A stretch of 64,000 nucleotides of DNA from JAJNBK01 sp035642715 (GTDB lineage: Archaea > Thermoproteota > Nitrososphaeria > Nitrososphaerales > Nitrososphaeraceae). Positions within the stretch are counted from its first letter, which is position 1. Each line of letters starts with the position of its first letter. The stretch covers positions 1 to 64,000 of the forward strand of contig DASQRW010000046.1 of the NCBI GenBank assembly GCA_035642715.1, given 5' to 3'. Below, piece by piece: positions 16,455 to 25,191 of this stretch. A program made the position numbers and the translations under genes. The notes under the pieces are model-generated. The model did no database searches and was not told the DNA's origin. It saw only the letters and a list, made by a program, of their open reading frames with translations.

Positions 16455-17621
16455 ATGAATAGAGTCGCTATAGCCGGTATTGTTGCGGCTGTTCTGATAG
16501 CAGGATTTGTTTTTACTCCTTTTAGTTCAGGCGGAATCCAAAGCGCAACAGCACAAGTACAACCGCAACCAACAGGCGTTACAAAAAAAGTATTTTTAAC
16601 TGCAGATGAAGTTGAGGTCCAAGTTGCTCCTGATAATGCCCTTCATCCAGGCGGAGTCAGATATAACGCAATGGTATGGAATGGTACAATCCCAGGTCCA
16701 GTAATTGCAGTTGATCAGGGAGATACCTTAGAAGTGACAGTAAGAAATGACGGTCAAGTAATACATAGCATGGACTTCCACGCAGCCATTGGTCCTAGTC
16801 AAGTGATATCTGGCAGTATAAAGCCGGGTGAAACAAAGACATGGACATTGCAAGCTAATACACCAGGTGCATTCATGTATCACTGCGGTGCTGATGGATT
16901 ATTTGGTGTATGGGAACATATTGCCAATGGTATGGCTGGTGCAATTGTGGTACATCCTCAGAATGAAAAACCAGCAAAAGAGTTCTATCTATCATTTGGC
17001 GAAATTTATAGCGATACAGAGGACGCCTCTAAAGCAGGAACATTTGATTTGCAAAAATTCCTTAATAACAATGCAAGTCTTATTCTGACCAATGGCATGG
17101 CTCACAAATACGTACCAGCAATCGGTGAAGAAGTTAAAGTTGTCCTCAATCCGGATGCCCAGCCTTTTAAGGTCAAGCCAGGTGAATTAACAAGATGGTA
17201 TGTTCTAAACTATGGTCCTAACACTGACACAGCATTCCATTTCATATCTGGCATGCTTAATGCAGCACGCGATGGAGCTGTTAAGAACAGATTAGGTACC
17301 ACATTGCTAAATGATGAAACATGGGGCATACCAGTAGGCTCAGCTTCTGTTATTGAAACGACATTTCCAGAAGAAGGAGTCTATGTGGGTGTTGACCATG
17401 ATATGAAAGATGTATACAAAGGCGGTGCACTTGCTGTAATTGCTGCCAACAACTCAACTGCAAACGATCATCCACCAGGCACTGCAGTAGCTCCTAAAGG
17501 TAGTGCAAGCGTGGTTGCTGCTAATGCAACATCGGCAATGACAGAAGGTCAAACAACAGGAATGACAGGCAATGAAACATCAACTACTTTAGAAACAGAA
17601 GCCCAAAACACAACAGGATAA
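16455..17621 (+). CDS. nirK: Copper-containing nitrite reductase (NirK-type multicopper oxidase)
   Basis: Reduces nitrite to nitric oxide outside the cell membrane; in ammonia oxidizers it is abundant and thought to take part in nitrogen-oxide turnover. A signal peptide occupies about residues 1-33. The first cupredoxin domain carries type-1 Cu ligands His104, Cys144, His155 and Met160, type-2 ligands His109 and His143, and the catalytic Asp107 (HSMDFH). Domain two supplies His in TAFHFISG and GVDHDMKD. After residue 340 there is a low-complexity Asn/Thr/Ala tail with glycosylation sequons. The 388-aa length matches thaumarchaeal NirK. A TATA-like box precedes it and a pyrimidine-rich tract follows. 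Confidence 0.93.
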   Translation: MNRVAIAGIVAAVLIAGFVFTPFSSGGIQSATAQVQPQPTGVTKKVFLTADEVEVQVAPDNALHPGGVRYNAMVWNGTIPGPVIAVDQGDTLEVTVRNDGQVIHSMDFHAAIGPSQVISGSIKPGETKTWTLQANTPGAFMYHCGADGLFGVWEHIANGMAGAIVVHPQNEKPAKEFYLSFGEIYSDTEDASKAGTFDLQKFLNNNASLILTNGMAHKYVPAIGEEVKVVLNPDAQPFKVKPGELTRWYVLNYGPNTDTAFHFISGMLNAARDGAVKNRLGTTLLNDETWGIPVGSASVIETTFPEEGVYVGVDHDMKDVYKGGALAVIAANNSTANDHPPGTAVAPKGSASVVAANATSAMTEGQTTGMTGNETSTTLETEAQNTTG

Positions 17622-17650
17622 TCAAAAACCATAGTCATCCTCTCCCTCTC

Positions 17651-17683
17651 TCTTTTTTTCATCCTCTTCCTTTTTTTATTTTA
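17651..17683 (+). terminator. T-rich terminator after nirK
   Basis: Two T-runs (tcttttttt and ccttttttta) lie 30-60 bases after the nirK stop codon in an otherwise pyrimidine-rich stretch. Oligo-T tracts are the usual archaeal termination signal. No hairpin is needed or seen. Confidence 0.55.
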
Positions 17684-18524
17684 CTAATATGATAATTTGC
17701 AAAAAAGCAAGTTGTACGGTTTGAATATCAAATAGAATATTTCTCTATAATAGTTTTTTAAATCATAGATCTCACTTTGCCACTTTTTTTGAGGGATTGA
17801 TCAATAGTTATCCCTTCTTTGGTTGCTTTATTTTTACAAATAATTCATCAAGCTGAAAGGCGTCCTAGGATCACAATTCATTAATTTATTTATCAGATAG
17901 TATTATTGGTATATCTCTGAATCAACAATGCAGAGTGGATTACTTACTAATAAGCTATGTCATTACTATTCTGCTATCATTCCTAATAGAGAATATTTAA
18001 AGTATGGATCAGTAGTAGTTATAGAATAATTCACAATGACTTATACTCCATCTAACAACATTATCCTTTAATTTGTGCTTGCAATATTTAGAAAGGTATA
18101 TGTGTATTTAGCTGAATTGCTATTATATAGATAACGCATGGATCAGCATTACTGAACCTGAAGAAAGTCTTATGAACATTAGAAAAATATATCTATAGCC
18201 CCCACCGACTTAAGATGGCATCTTTAATGATCGTATGTACTATAAATGCCAAGAACACTCTTAATAATTTTTATATAGTTTAACTAAAAGAGAGATAAGT
18301 CTATAAAGTGATTATAAAAAAATAAAATACTACATTAATTCTCCTAGATTCACAGTCCGATCATCTATCTATTAATAATCAGATACATTAGGTATTAACT
18401 ATTAGCCACATCATTTTTATTAGCGCCAATGGATTTAGAGAAAAATATAATTTTGTTATTCTAGATCTTTATCATAATTCAAAATAAAGAATAAAATATC
18501 GAGAGTTTTGGATATAGTTATTAG
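17684..18524. other. Long intergenic region, nothing confident
   Basis: About 840 bases, very AT-rich. Short open stretches on the minus strand (about 17870-17740) were inspected and judged too weak. No tRNA, repeat or structured element stands out. Length alone hints at regulatory DNA or an unrecognised RNA. Confidence 0.4.
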
Positions 18525-18785
18525 ATGACAAAAAGCTGTCTAAAGTGCGGCAAGGCATTTGATGAAAAGACTATTGATGATCCAGCCGCTGAAAAATATC
18601 CTTCTTGTGCCGATTGTTGGAAAGAATGGACAACTCATGCGGTAATGGTTATGAATGAAATGCGATTAGATATGTCTTTACCAGAACATCGAAAGGTTTT
18701 GCGCAAATATGAAAAGGTCTTTTTTGGACTGGAAAAAGGAGAAAGTGAATTGCAGAAGAATCCTGACAAAAAACCCGAGCCATAG
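18525..18785 (+). CDS. Fe(II)-trafficking-like protein with N-terminal zinc ribbon
   Basis: An 86-aa protein in two parts. Residues 1-33 hold two CxxC pairs (SCLKCGKAF and SCADCW), a small zinc-binding site. Residues 34-72 (EWTTHAVMVMNEMRLDMSLP then EHRKVLRKYEKVFFG) resemble the bacterial YggX core, which reads W-x-x-W/H...M-x-N-E...L-x-x-EHR-x-x-L. YggX-type proteins protect iron-sulfur enzymes. The combination suggests an iron-handling or redox-stress role, but function is inferred from pattern only. It is convergent with the 18793 gene, 7 bases away. Confidence 0.65.
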   Translation: MTKSCLKCGKAFDEKTIDDPAAEKYPSCADCWKEWTTHAVMVMNEMRLDMSLPEHRKVLRKYEKVFFGLEKGESELQKNPDKKPEP

Positions 18786-18792
18786 ATAAAAC

Positions 18793-19257
18793 CTATAGAA
18801 TTTCGAGTTTTTGTAAAGTCGATCCGGGAATTGACTTAAGAATTTCGTTTCTATTTGGAAAGAGGAAAAATACCTCCTTTAAGCAGTCTGATAATTTTTC
18901 CTTATTTCTGTTTTCAAGTTTCAAGAAGACATCAATCAAAGGTTGAATATTTAATTTCTCAAAAAAAGTAGGATTCAACATAAAAAATTCACAATAGATC
19001 CTAAAAATTTCAGTTACTTTAACGCTTTCTAATTCTGCTAAAATATGCAGCCATGTTTTTATCAATGGATATAACTTGGTTGATTCGACAGAGCAAGTTC
19101 CTCTTAGGATCAGAGATATTGTTTCATATTTGTCGCGTTCGCTCAGCGAATAGAATTCGTGGAGTTTTTTTAAAATAATTGGCTTTCTTAAGAAGTCTGG
19201 CAGGTTCGAAACTATTTGAAGAATGTCTCTTGAAGCGTTTTGATCGAATGACAACAA
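18793..19257 (-). CDS. Hypothetical all-helical protein, 154 aa
   Basis: Predicted as a string of amphipathic helices (DILQIVSNLPDFLRKPIILK; LKLENRNKEKLSDCLKEVFF) without metal, nucleotide or membrane motifs. It begins MLSFDQNASRDILQ, 100 bases from the divergent purA. The helical-repeat look suggests a scaffold or interaction protein. I do not recognise the family. Confidence 0.6.
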   Translation of the reverse strand: MLSFDQNASRDILQIVSNLPDFLRKPIILKKLHEFYSLSERDKYETISLILRGTCSVESTKLYPLIKTWLHILAELESVKVTEIFRIYCEFFMLNPTFFEKLNIQPLIDVFLKLENRNKEKLSDCLKEVFFLFPNRNEILKSIPGSTLQKLEIL

Positions 19258-19356
19258 TTTTAAATCCTATATATCATTATAAAAGCTTAAACAAAGGATA
19301 AATATGATATACTAGCGAAACTAGAATTAAATACCCACTGCTCAGAACGGATTTAT

Positions 19357-20361
19357 ATGCCATGTATTGTAATAGTTGGAGGATTCTATGGAGATGAAGG
19401 TAAGGGAAAAGTAATAGCATATCTTGCTAAAAAAGATAATTATTCAATTGCTGTTAGAGGTGGTGTAGGGCCCAACGCGGGACATACATTCGTTGATGAA
19501 GGTAAAATGTACAAGGTTAGAATGCTACCTAGCGCCGCCTTAAACCGCTCGACACGATTGTTGATAGGTCCTGGTGTTTTGATCAATCCAGAGATATTAT
19601 TAAAGGAAATTGAAACATTCAACGCAAGTGATAGGACATTTGTCGACACACAGTGTGGTATAATTGATCAAAAACACATAGAAAAGGATAATCTAGAAGA
19701 CCATCTTAAAGGCTTTATAGGTACTACAGGAAGCGGAACAGGTCCAGCAAATGCTGATCGCGCTTTTCGACTCCTGAAACTTGCTCGAGAAATTGATGTG
19801 CTATCTTTATATCTTGAGGATGTGAGCTCCTCTGTTAATTTTGCCTTAGACAATAAAGAAAATGTGATCGCTGAAGGTACACAAGGTACATTTCTATCTC
19901 TGTATTATGGTGAGTATCCATATGTAACGTCAAAGGACGTAACTGCGTCAGGGATATGTTCCGATGTGGGTATCGGTCCAAAAAAAGTGGACGACGTACT
20001 TGTTGTATTCAAGTCTTATGTTACACGTGTTGGAGGCGGTCCATTGCAAGACGAGGTTAGTCGTGAGGAAGCAGAGAAAAGAGGTTGGCTCGAATATGGA
20101 AGCGTAACAGGCAGAGAGAGAAGATCTTCACCATTTGATATGAACCTAGCAAAGAAAGCCATAAGATTGAATAGCGCGACGCAGCTAGCAATTACCAAGC
20201 TCGATGTCATTTTTCCAGAAACAAGCGGTATAAGGGAGTTTAACAAGTTATCAGAAAAAGCAAAAAAATTTATTCAGAATATAGAGGCAGAGACTGGAGT
20301 AAAGGTAATACTCATAGGAACGGGCGCAGAATTGAATGATATAATAGATCGTCGTATTTAA
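19357..20361 (+). CDS. purA: Adenylosuccinate synthetase, short archaeal form
   Basis: Joins IMP and aspartate using GTP, the first committed step to AMP. The 334-aa protein has the GTP-binding start GGFYGDEGKGKV with catalytic Asp13, and the GPNAGHT loop with catalytic His43. Later come TTGSGTGPANADRAFR, the IMP-binding EGTQGTFLS, and SVTGRERRSSPFD. Archaeal PurA enzymes are about 90 residues shorter than bacterial ones; this length fits. It ends normally at LIGTGAELNDII. Promoter elements lie in the short gap shared with the divergent 18793 gene. Confidence 0.95.
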   Translation: MPCIVIVGGFYGDEGKGKVIAYLAKKDNYSIAVRGGVGPNAGHTFVDEGKMYKVRMLPSAALNRSTRLLIGPGVLINPEILLKEIETFNASDRTFVDTQCGIIDQKHIEKDNLEDHLKGFIGTTGSGTGPANADRAFRLLKLAREIDVLSLYLEDVSSSVNFALDNKENVIAEGTQGTFLSLYYGEYPYVTSKDVTASGICSDVGIGPKKVDDVLVVFKSYVTRVGGGPLQDEVSREEAEKRGWLEYGSVTGRERRSSPFDMNLAKKAIRLNSATQLAITKLDVIFPETSGIREFNKLSEKAKKFIQNIEAETGVKVILIGTGAELNDIIDRRI

Positions 20362-20421
20362 CCAATGAGATCACCCGGGCATAGAACTGATATTAAAAAT
20401 ATTATATTACATTATATTATA

Positions 20422-20805
20422 TTATTGAGACTTCCTTTTTGCAACCAATTTTTTTAGCACATCTCTGTTTGATCTCAATTCATTAAGTAGCAGTTTTTTA
20501 TCTCGAAAATCTAGGTGACGAAGAAAAGATTTCAAACGTTTGATTTCATGGTTATCATCTTCTGGTTTCATTGGTATCTTTCTCTCAGTTAAGTTTTTGA
20601 TTTTGCTTTTCTTATATCTTGCTTGTCGCTTTGTTTCAACATTATTGTAACTTAATTTCAGAACTAAGATTGCATATTCTATATCAGTATAAGCGCGCCA
20701 TAACGACAAGGAGTCATTATTGTCATCCGAATCATAATTATTAAGATTTGTTATTGCATGATTTATCAAAGAATGGATCTTACTGTCGACATCGAAGTCA
20801 TTCAA
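20422..20805 (-). CDS. Hypothetical charged helical protein, 127 aa
   Basis: It starts MNDFDVDSKIHSLINHAITN. The middle contains an Asp/Asn/Ser stretch (YDSDDNNDS) and a helix with LWRAYTDIEYAILVLKLSY. The C-terminal half is strongly basic (KRQARYKKSKIK; VLKKLVAKRKSQ). No known domain. It may bind nucleic acid through its basic tail, but this is only suggested by charge. Confidence 0.6.
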   Translation of the reverse strand: MNDFDVDSKIHSLINHAITNLNNYDSDDNNDSLSLWRAYTDIEYAILVLKLSYNNVETKRQARYKKSKIKNLTERKIPMKPEDDNHEIKRLKSFLRHLDFRDKKLLLNELRSNRDVLKKLVAKRKSQ

Positions 20806-20902
20806 TCTTGATTGTTGTTGTGATATAGATCATTAAATAGTTGTTAACCTATAAGCTTGCGGATGATTTTAATAGCATTCAATTAATGAATTATCATGTA
20901 AA

Positions 20903-21616
20903 TTGCGACTAAAAAATCCCTATTATGTACAATTATCTGATATGAAAGATTTCGGCAGATTAGTATGTGCCTTAGAACGTGCACCTTTACCAGCATTCTC
21001 ATTGATGTTGAATAATGAATATATCTTGGCAGTTCAGACTGATTTCATCGATGGTAGGCCAGTAATTTATTTTGTAAATAGTCCACAACAGCGAGACGGA
21101 CAATATCTTGCCTATAGAATTATCGGAGGGATCGAGGAAGTTATGGTGGTAGACTTTGTAGCCAATCCTTCCTTTGTTTATTCTCCTATTATAAATATAG
21201 AGAAATTCCCTTCTGCTCTAACAAAAATAGCGCGCGTGCAAAAAAAATCAGGTTATTTAGCAATAAGATTAAAGGATCTTTCTAGTCTTGCAAAAGTCGC
21301 TGCTTATAAAACGATATATGACGAACCGCCATTACCTTTGTTTCTTTTCAAAGACAGAACTGGTGCTCAGACTATTGTTAATGAGAGTGATGCAAGGCTT
21401 ATAATAGGAGCTACAATGAGCCTAAGCGAATCTGACACTATATCTTATTTCTACTATGTCATTTTAGATGAAGAACCAAAAGATCCTTTTTTACGATATT
21501 CTAGTCAGAGAATAGAACAACCTTCTTTTTCAGGAAGGTTAGATGAGCATGGATATATTTATCTCAAATTGATTAGATTAGCGAATACTCATCCGCTGGT
21601 GGGAATTAACGAATAA
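20903..21616 (+). CDS. Conserved hypothetical protein upstream of pyrF, 237 aa
   Basis: The frame opens at TTG 20903 (MRLKNPYYVQLSDMKDFGRL); an in-frame ATG (YVQLSDM) follows. It is a soluble alpha/beta protein with apparent internal repetition of a segment like PLPAFSLMLNNEYILAVQT versus PLPLFLFKDRTGAQTIVNES, suggesting two related halves. No catalytic motif is recognised. Its stop (21614-21616) falls inside the open frame of pyrF, so the two genes are probably cotranscribed and translationally linked. Confidence 0.65.
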   Translation: MRLKNPYYVQLSDMKDFGRLVCALERAPLPAFSLMLNNEYILAVQTDFIDGRPVIYFVNSPQQRDGQYLAYRIIGGIEEVMVVDFVANPSFVYSPIINIEKFPSALTKIARVQKKSGYLAIRLKDLSSLAKVAAYKTIYDEPPLPLFLFKDRTGAQTIVNESDARLIIGATMSLSESDTISYFYYVILDEEPKDPFLRYSSQRIEQPSFSGRLDEHGYIYLKLIRLANTHPLVGINE

Positions 21617-21641
21617 ATCAAACTCATATCGTAATAGGATC

Positions 21642-22376
21642 ATTAACAGTTCGAGAAGGAAGAAAAGTAGTATTATTTTAGCTCTTGATGCCACTCCAAG
21701 AAAAGGTCTAAAAAAATTTATTAAATCTACAATCAGACTTTTAGAGCATCATATCTGTGCAATTAAAATAAATTATCATGTTATATTGCCACTTTCTCTT
21801 TCTGAAATAACCGAGATAAATAGACTAGCCCACCATTATGGTTTAGTATCTATTGCAGATTTAAAATTAAATGATATCAAAAGCACCAATAAAATTGCTA
21901 TAGAATATCTATCAATGATGGAATTCGATGCTGTAATAGTAAATCCATTTATGGGAAAAGACGAATTGAGATTTGCATCAAAGCAGGCTCATAAAATTAA
22001 CTTTGGGATTATTGCTCTAGTCTATATGAGTCATCCAGGAGCAGAAGAGAGTTTTGGTATCGATGTGTCTGCGAATAAACAAATTTCTGGCAGTCAGCAA
22101 CTAACCCAGCTGTACAAGATATTTTTTGATTATGCATCTAAATCCCATGTCGACGGCATTGTAATTGGCGCCACGAAGGACAAAATCTTGAATGAATTAT
22201 CTCCTCACAAGGAATTACCAATCTATTCCCCAGGGCTAGGTAAACAAGGTGGCGACATAGCAAAGGCTGCTAATAATGGCACAAATTTTTTTATTATAGG
22301 CCGCTCTATAATCGACTCCAAAGACCCATTAGAAGTTGTTAAAAAGATACAGCGAGAGATTTCGAATAACATATAG
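21642..22376 (+). CDS. pyrF: Orotidine 5'-phosphate decarboxylase, non-canonical start
   Basis: Converts OMP to UMP. The TIM-barrel landmarks are present: ILALDATPRKGL, IKINYHVILPLSL, the catalytic ADLKLNDIKSTN (Lys and Asp), PFMGKDELRF, and the phosphate-binding YSPGLGKQGGD...GRSII. Conserved coding runs upstream of the first TTG (21786) at least to KKSSIILALD (21663), and the frame is open back to 21582. Yet no ATG, GTG, TTG or CTG occurs in that part. ATT at 21642 or ATC at 21639 are the only near-cognate choices in a sensible place. The start given is therefore provisional; the enzyme itself is certain. Confidence 0.85.
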   Translation: MNSSRRKKSSIILALDATPRKGLKKFIKSTIRLLEHHICAIKINYHVILPLSLSEITEINRLAHHYGLVSIADLKLNDIKSTNKIAIEYLSMMEFDAVIVNPFMGKDELRFASKQAHKINFGIIALVYMSHPGAEESFGIDVSANKQISGSQQLTQLYKIFFDYASKSHVDGIVIGATKDKILNELSPHKELPIYSPGLGKQGGDIAKAANNGTNFFIIGRSIIDSKDPLEVVKKIQREISNNI

Positions 22377-22378
22377 AA

Positions 22379-22825
22379 TTATCGAGATTTTTTTTCTAAA
22401 AATAATTTAGCCTCTATAAGCACATTTTTCGCATTTTTATAAGTGAGTAAAGCCAAAGCCTTCTCATATGCTAGCCACGAATAAGCATTATGTTCGTACG
22501 ATAATGTAACATCCCTTATGCTTGTTCTAGCTAAAAAGAAGATAACTTCTTTTTGAATTAATCTTTGATTACGCCTATAGTGATATCCTATTTTGTTTCT
22601 AAATCCTTTGAAGAATTCCACATCGCATATTCCAGTTTCTTCTTGTATTTCTCGGCGTGCTGTCTGTATTTCATCCTCTCCATTTTCTATATTTCCCTTT
22701 GGAAAATCCCAATGTCCAGCGGCATAATTTAATAATAAATACTCTATTTTGCCTAATACGCTATCCAAGGAAAATATTACTGCGCCAGCCGAGCGTTCTT
22801 GTTGTACCATTTCTTTCACATTCAA
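22379..22825 (-). CDS. Nudix hydrolase (asymmetric Ap4A hydrolase-like)
   Basis: Hydrolyses nucleoside diphosphate-linked compounds, probably diadenosine polyphosphates. The Nudix box fits G-x5-E-x7-R-E-U-x-E-E-x-G-U at residues 44-66 (GNIENGEDEIQTARREIQEE). The front (ERSAGAVIFSLDS...YLLLNYAAGHWDFPKG) and the later YSWLAYEKALALLTYKNAK match the Ap4A subfamily. 148 aa is the normal size. It is convergent with pyrF, whose stop is 2 bases away, and lies downstream of the small 22862 gene on the same strand. Confidence 0.88.
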   Translation of the reverse strand: MNVKEMVQQERSAGAVIFSLDSVLGKIEYLLLNYAAGHWDFPKGNIENGEDEIQTARREIQEETGICDVEFFKGFRNKIGYHYRRNQRLIQKEVIFFLARTSIRDVTLSYEHNAYSWLAYEKALALLTYKNAKNVLIEAKLFLEKKSR

Positions 22826-22861
22826 ACAAATTATGACTAATATTTTATACTTATGAGATCT

Positions 22862-23050
22862 TTAGTCACTTCTATTTTCATCCGCATCTTCCTTCTTATT
22901 TGCTCTTTCAAAATCATTATTTTTATCAGTAACTGGCTCCAAAAAAGGTGAAGGTGCATAATCATGAATATCTCCCCATTCCTCCCTTGTTAACCAATAA
23001 CTACAATACCACTTGTGTATATCTTCATTATAATCGCCATGAAAAGGCAT
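22862..23050 (-). CDS. Small hypothetical protein, 62 aa
   Basis: It begins MPFHGDYNEDIHKWYCSYWL and ends in a charged, disordered tail (DFERANKKEDADENRSD). It is rich in aromatic residues and histidine at the front (three Trp, four Tyr), unusual for chance translation. Same strand as and between uppS and the Nudix gene. No family recognised. Confidence 0.55.
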   Translation of the reverse strand: MPFHGDYNEDIHKWYCSYWLTREEWGDIHDYAPSPFLEPVTDKNNDFERANKKEDADENRSD

Positions 23051-23131
23051 ATTCTATAGTCATTTTTTTATAAATTGTAACTAATAAATGATGCCAAATA
23101 ATACCAGTTATGAAATATTAGAGAGAGAATA

Positions 23132-23944
23132 TCATCTTCCATATCGCCTTATTCTGCGTTGGTAAGTCCTAATTGCTCGCATAAGATCAATTTTACGAAA
23201 TTCTGGCCAAAACACATCCATAAATACTAGTTCACTATATGCACTCTGCCATATTAGAAACCCACTGAGACGCTTTTCTCCCGACGTTCTTAATATTAAA
23301 TCGGGTTCTGGCTGAGGCAAATGAGAAGTGTACAAGCAAGATTCAATTATATTTTCATCTATATCATCTATATCTAATTTGCCAGATTTGGTCATGGTTG
23401 CAATTTTTTTTATGGCATCGACAAGTTCTCTCTGTCCTCCATATGCAACGGCTATATTTAAGAACATATTATTATAATTGGTAGTCTCCCGCTCTAACTT
23501 GCTCAGGATTTCCTGAAGCTGCTTGGGCAATATTTCCACATTTCCTATTGCCTTGATTTTCATTTGCCGCTTATGAATTCTCGAATCGGTGTATAGTTTT
23601 TCTAATTTATTTTGTAACAGTTCATAGATAGTATTAATCTCTTCTCCTTTTCTTTCCAAGTTCTCATTTGACAACACATAGAGAGTAGTTATCCTAATTC
23701 TAAGATCATGGATCCAGTTCAAAAGCTCTTCTGCCTTATCTGCACCCATCAAATGACCATTTTCCGTACCAGCGAGATGGTATCTTGCCCACCTTCTATT
23801 TCCGTCTAGGATGATAGCAATGTGATTTGGAAGTGAATTCCTTATGATCTGTGATTCAAGTCGTCGTTCATAGAGGCTGTAAAATCCACTACGTTTAAAG
23901 ATTGTTTCTGCAAGCGCTCTGCTAGGAATATCCTGTATCTCCAT
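23132..23944 (-). CDS. uppS: Cis-prenyltransferase (polyprenyl diphosphate synthase)
   Basis: Extends prenyl diphosphates with cis isoprene units to make the lipid carrier for glycosylation. The 270-aa protein has the catalytic Asp47 in HIAIILDGNRRWARYH, the substrate helices GHLMGADKAEELLNW and TTLYVLSNENLERKGEE, and the C-terminal diphosphate site PDLILRTSGEKRLSGFLIWQ with YSELVFMDVFWPEF. The FNR-like Lys-rich end RTYQRRIRRYGR is normal. The 30-residue N-terminal helical extension is typical of archaeal members. The product would be dolichol-type. Confidence 0.93.
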   Translation of the reverse strand: MEIQDIPSRALAETIFKRSGFYSLYERRLESQIIRNSLPNHIAIILDGNRRWARYHLAGTENGHLMGADKAEELLNWIHDLRIRITTLYVLSNENLERKGEEINTIYELLQNKLEKLYTDSRIHKRQMKIKAIGNVEILPKQLQEILSKLERETTNYNNMFLNIAVAYGGQRELVDAIKKIATMTKSGKLDIDDIDENIIESCLYTSHLPQPEPDLILRTSGEKRLSGFLIWQSAYSELVFMDVFWPEFRKIDLMRAIRTYQRRIRRYGR

Positions 23945-24012
23945 CGAAGTACCTCCTTAACTGTTTAACGACGATTTTATTGTTTTTATTTACATTCTTA
24001 TAGATCTCGATA

Positions 24013-25191
24013 TCAATGTTTGATAGTCTCACCGCCTTTTCTATTTCTAAAATATTGAAATAAGAAAGTCACAGCCACCAATGTTATAGCCAATCCAACA
24101 AGGAGTGAGGAGATCAAGGTAAATGGACTAGTGCCTTCAGTTAATATAGATGTAAACTGCAAAATTGGAATGTACAGCAAGCTAAGAACCACTAGTCTCA
24201 GTATATCTGACATGATCCTTATACTTCCTTTGAACCAATTGCTCAACAAAGTTCCAGATAGTATGGTGGCAATACCAATCCATAGCAGTGTAATTGTACC
24301 GTGGGCAAAACTTCCGACTATTATTCTATTAGTAATTATTTCTGCTGGACTCATATTTGGAGTAAGCGCTTCAGTTGGTATACTTGAGAATCCATTTGCC
24401 ACAGACACTAAAATAATTAGGATACCTGCAAAAATTGAGAATATTCGAATAAAAGCACTTGGAGTCGGTCTATCAAGCGATCCCAATGCTTTATCTATAT
24501 CAAAAGCACGAATTATGAACGCACTACCAAGTATACCCAAGACAATGGCTATTGCCTCTTTTGTCAGTCCTAACACAGTAGCTAGACCAGTTGCAATTAA
24601 TAGTGCTCCCGGGACGCCTAAGAAAAACTTTGAATACCGAGGATCGAAGACGAGCATTTTGATATACCTACCTAGAACGGCGTAAGAGTATTCAACACTT
24701 CTACTTTGTTTTATAATAATCCTCTGAATTGACATGATGGGCAGTATAGTTTGTATAATTGGAATTACAGTCTCATCGTCTTCGCCATCAGAAACAATTA
24801 CTGCAGCATCTGCCTTATACTTGTTAAGAATGCCATCGATTTCTAATCCTATTTTTTCATCTGCTTCAATTCCACGATTAAATTTCCCTGCCACTACAGC
24901 AACTTCTGAATCATAGCCTTTGCTTAATAGTTCTTCATAAGATTTAATTGCCGCAAATATAGCATTTACGTCAGAATCTTCAGGGTCTTCAATTGCAAGC
25001 CTGATGCCAGCATCTATACAGGAATCTCTTCCAACAATGGGAGTTTCTATACTGCCCTTAGAGCCTATATCATCATCCCTATCTATACACAAAACAAGAA
25101 TTTTATTGTGTCTTGTAAAGGTTTTGTATACATTACTATCAATTGGATGGATGTCCTTTTGATAATTATGAGTGTCAGTTGTTAGGGGCAT
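24013..25191 (-). CDS. DUF373 family membrane protein
   Basis: A 392-aa archaeal protein of the DUF373 (COG2237) type. The soluble N-terminal half contains KILVLCIDRDDDIGSKG, GIRLAIEDPEDSDVNAIFAA and AAVIVSDGEDDETVIPIIQ, conserved Asp-rich segments typical of the family. The C-terminal half (from about residue 195) has five or six hydrophobic helices, starting FLGVPGALLIATGLATVLGL. The family is nearly universal in archaea but its function is unknown; an Asp-rich nucleotide- or metal-dependent site coupled to the membrane is suspected. It lies 68 bases upstream of uppS on the same strand. Confidence 0.88.
   Translation of the reverse strand: MPLTTDTHNYQKDIHPIDSNVYKTFTRHNKILVLCIDRDDDIGSKGSIETPIVGRDSCIDAGIRLAIEDPEDSDVNAIFAAIKSYEELLSKGYDSEVAVVAGKFNRGIEADEKIGLEIDGILNKYKADAAVIVSDGEDDETVIPIIQTILPIMSIQRIIIKQSRSVEYSYAVLGRYIKMLVFDPRYSKFFLGVPGALLIATGLATVLGLTKEAIAIVLGILGSAFIIRAFDIDKALGSLDRPTPSAFIRIFSIFAGILIILVSVANGFSSIPTEALTPNMSPAEIITNRIIVGSFAHGTITLLWIGIATILSGTLLSNWFKGSIRIMSDILRLVVLSLLYIPILQFTSILTEGTSPFTLISSLLVGLAITLVAVTFLFQYFRNRKGGETIKH

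Noticed and set aside
17740..17870. Open minus-strand pieces (DAFQLDELFVKIKQPKKG and ITIDQSLKKSGKVRSMI) joined by one base
   Set aside because: Each piece is under 20 codons and Lys/Ile-rich, as expected by chance; no start codon fits.
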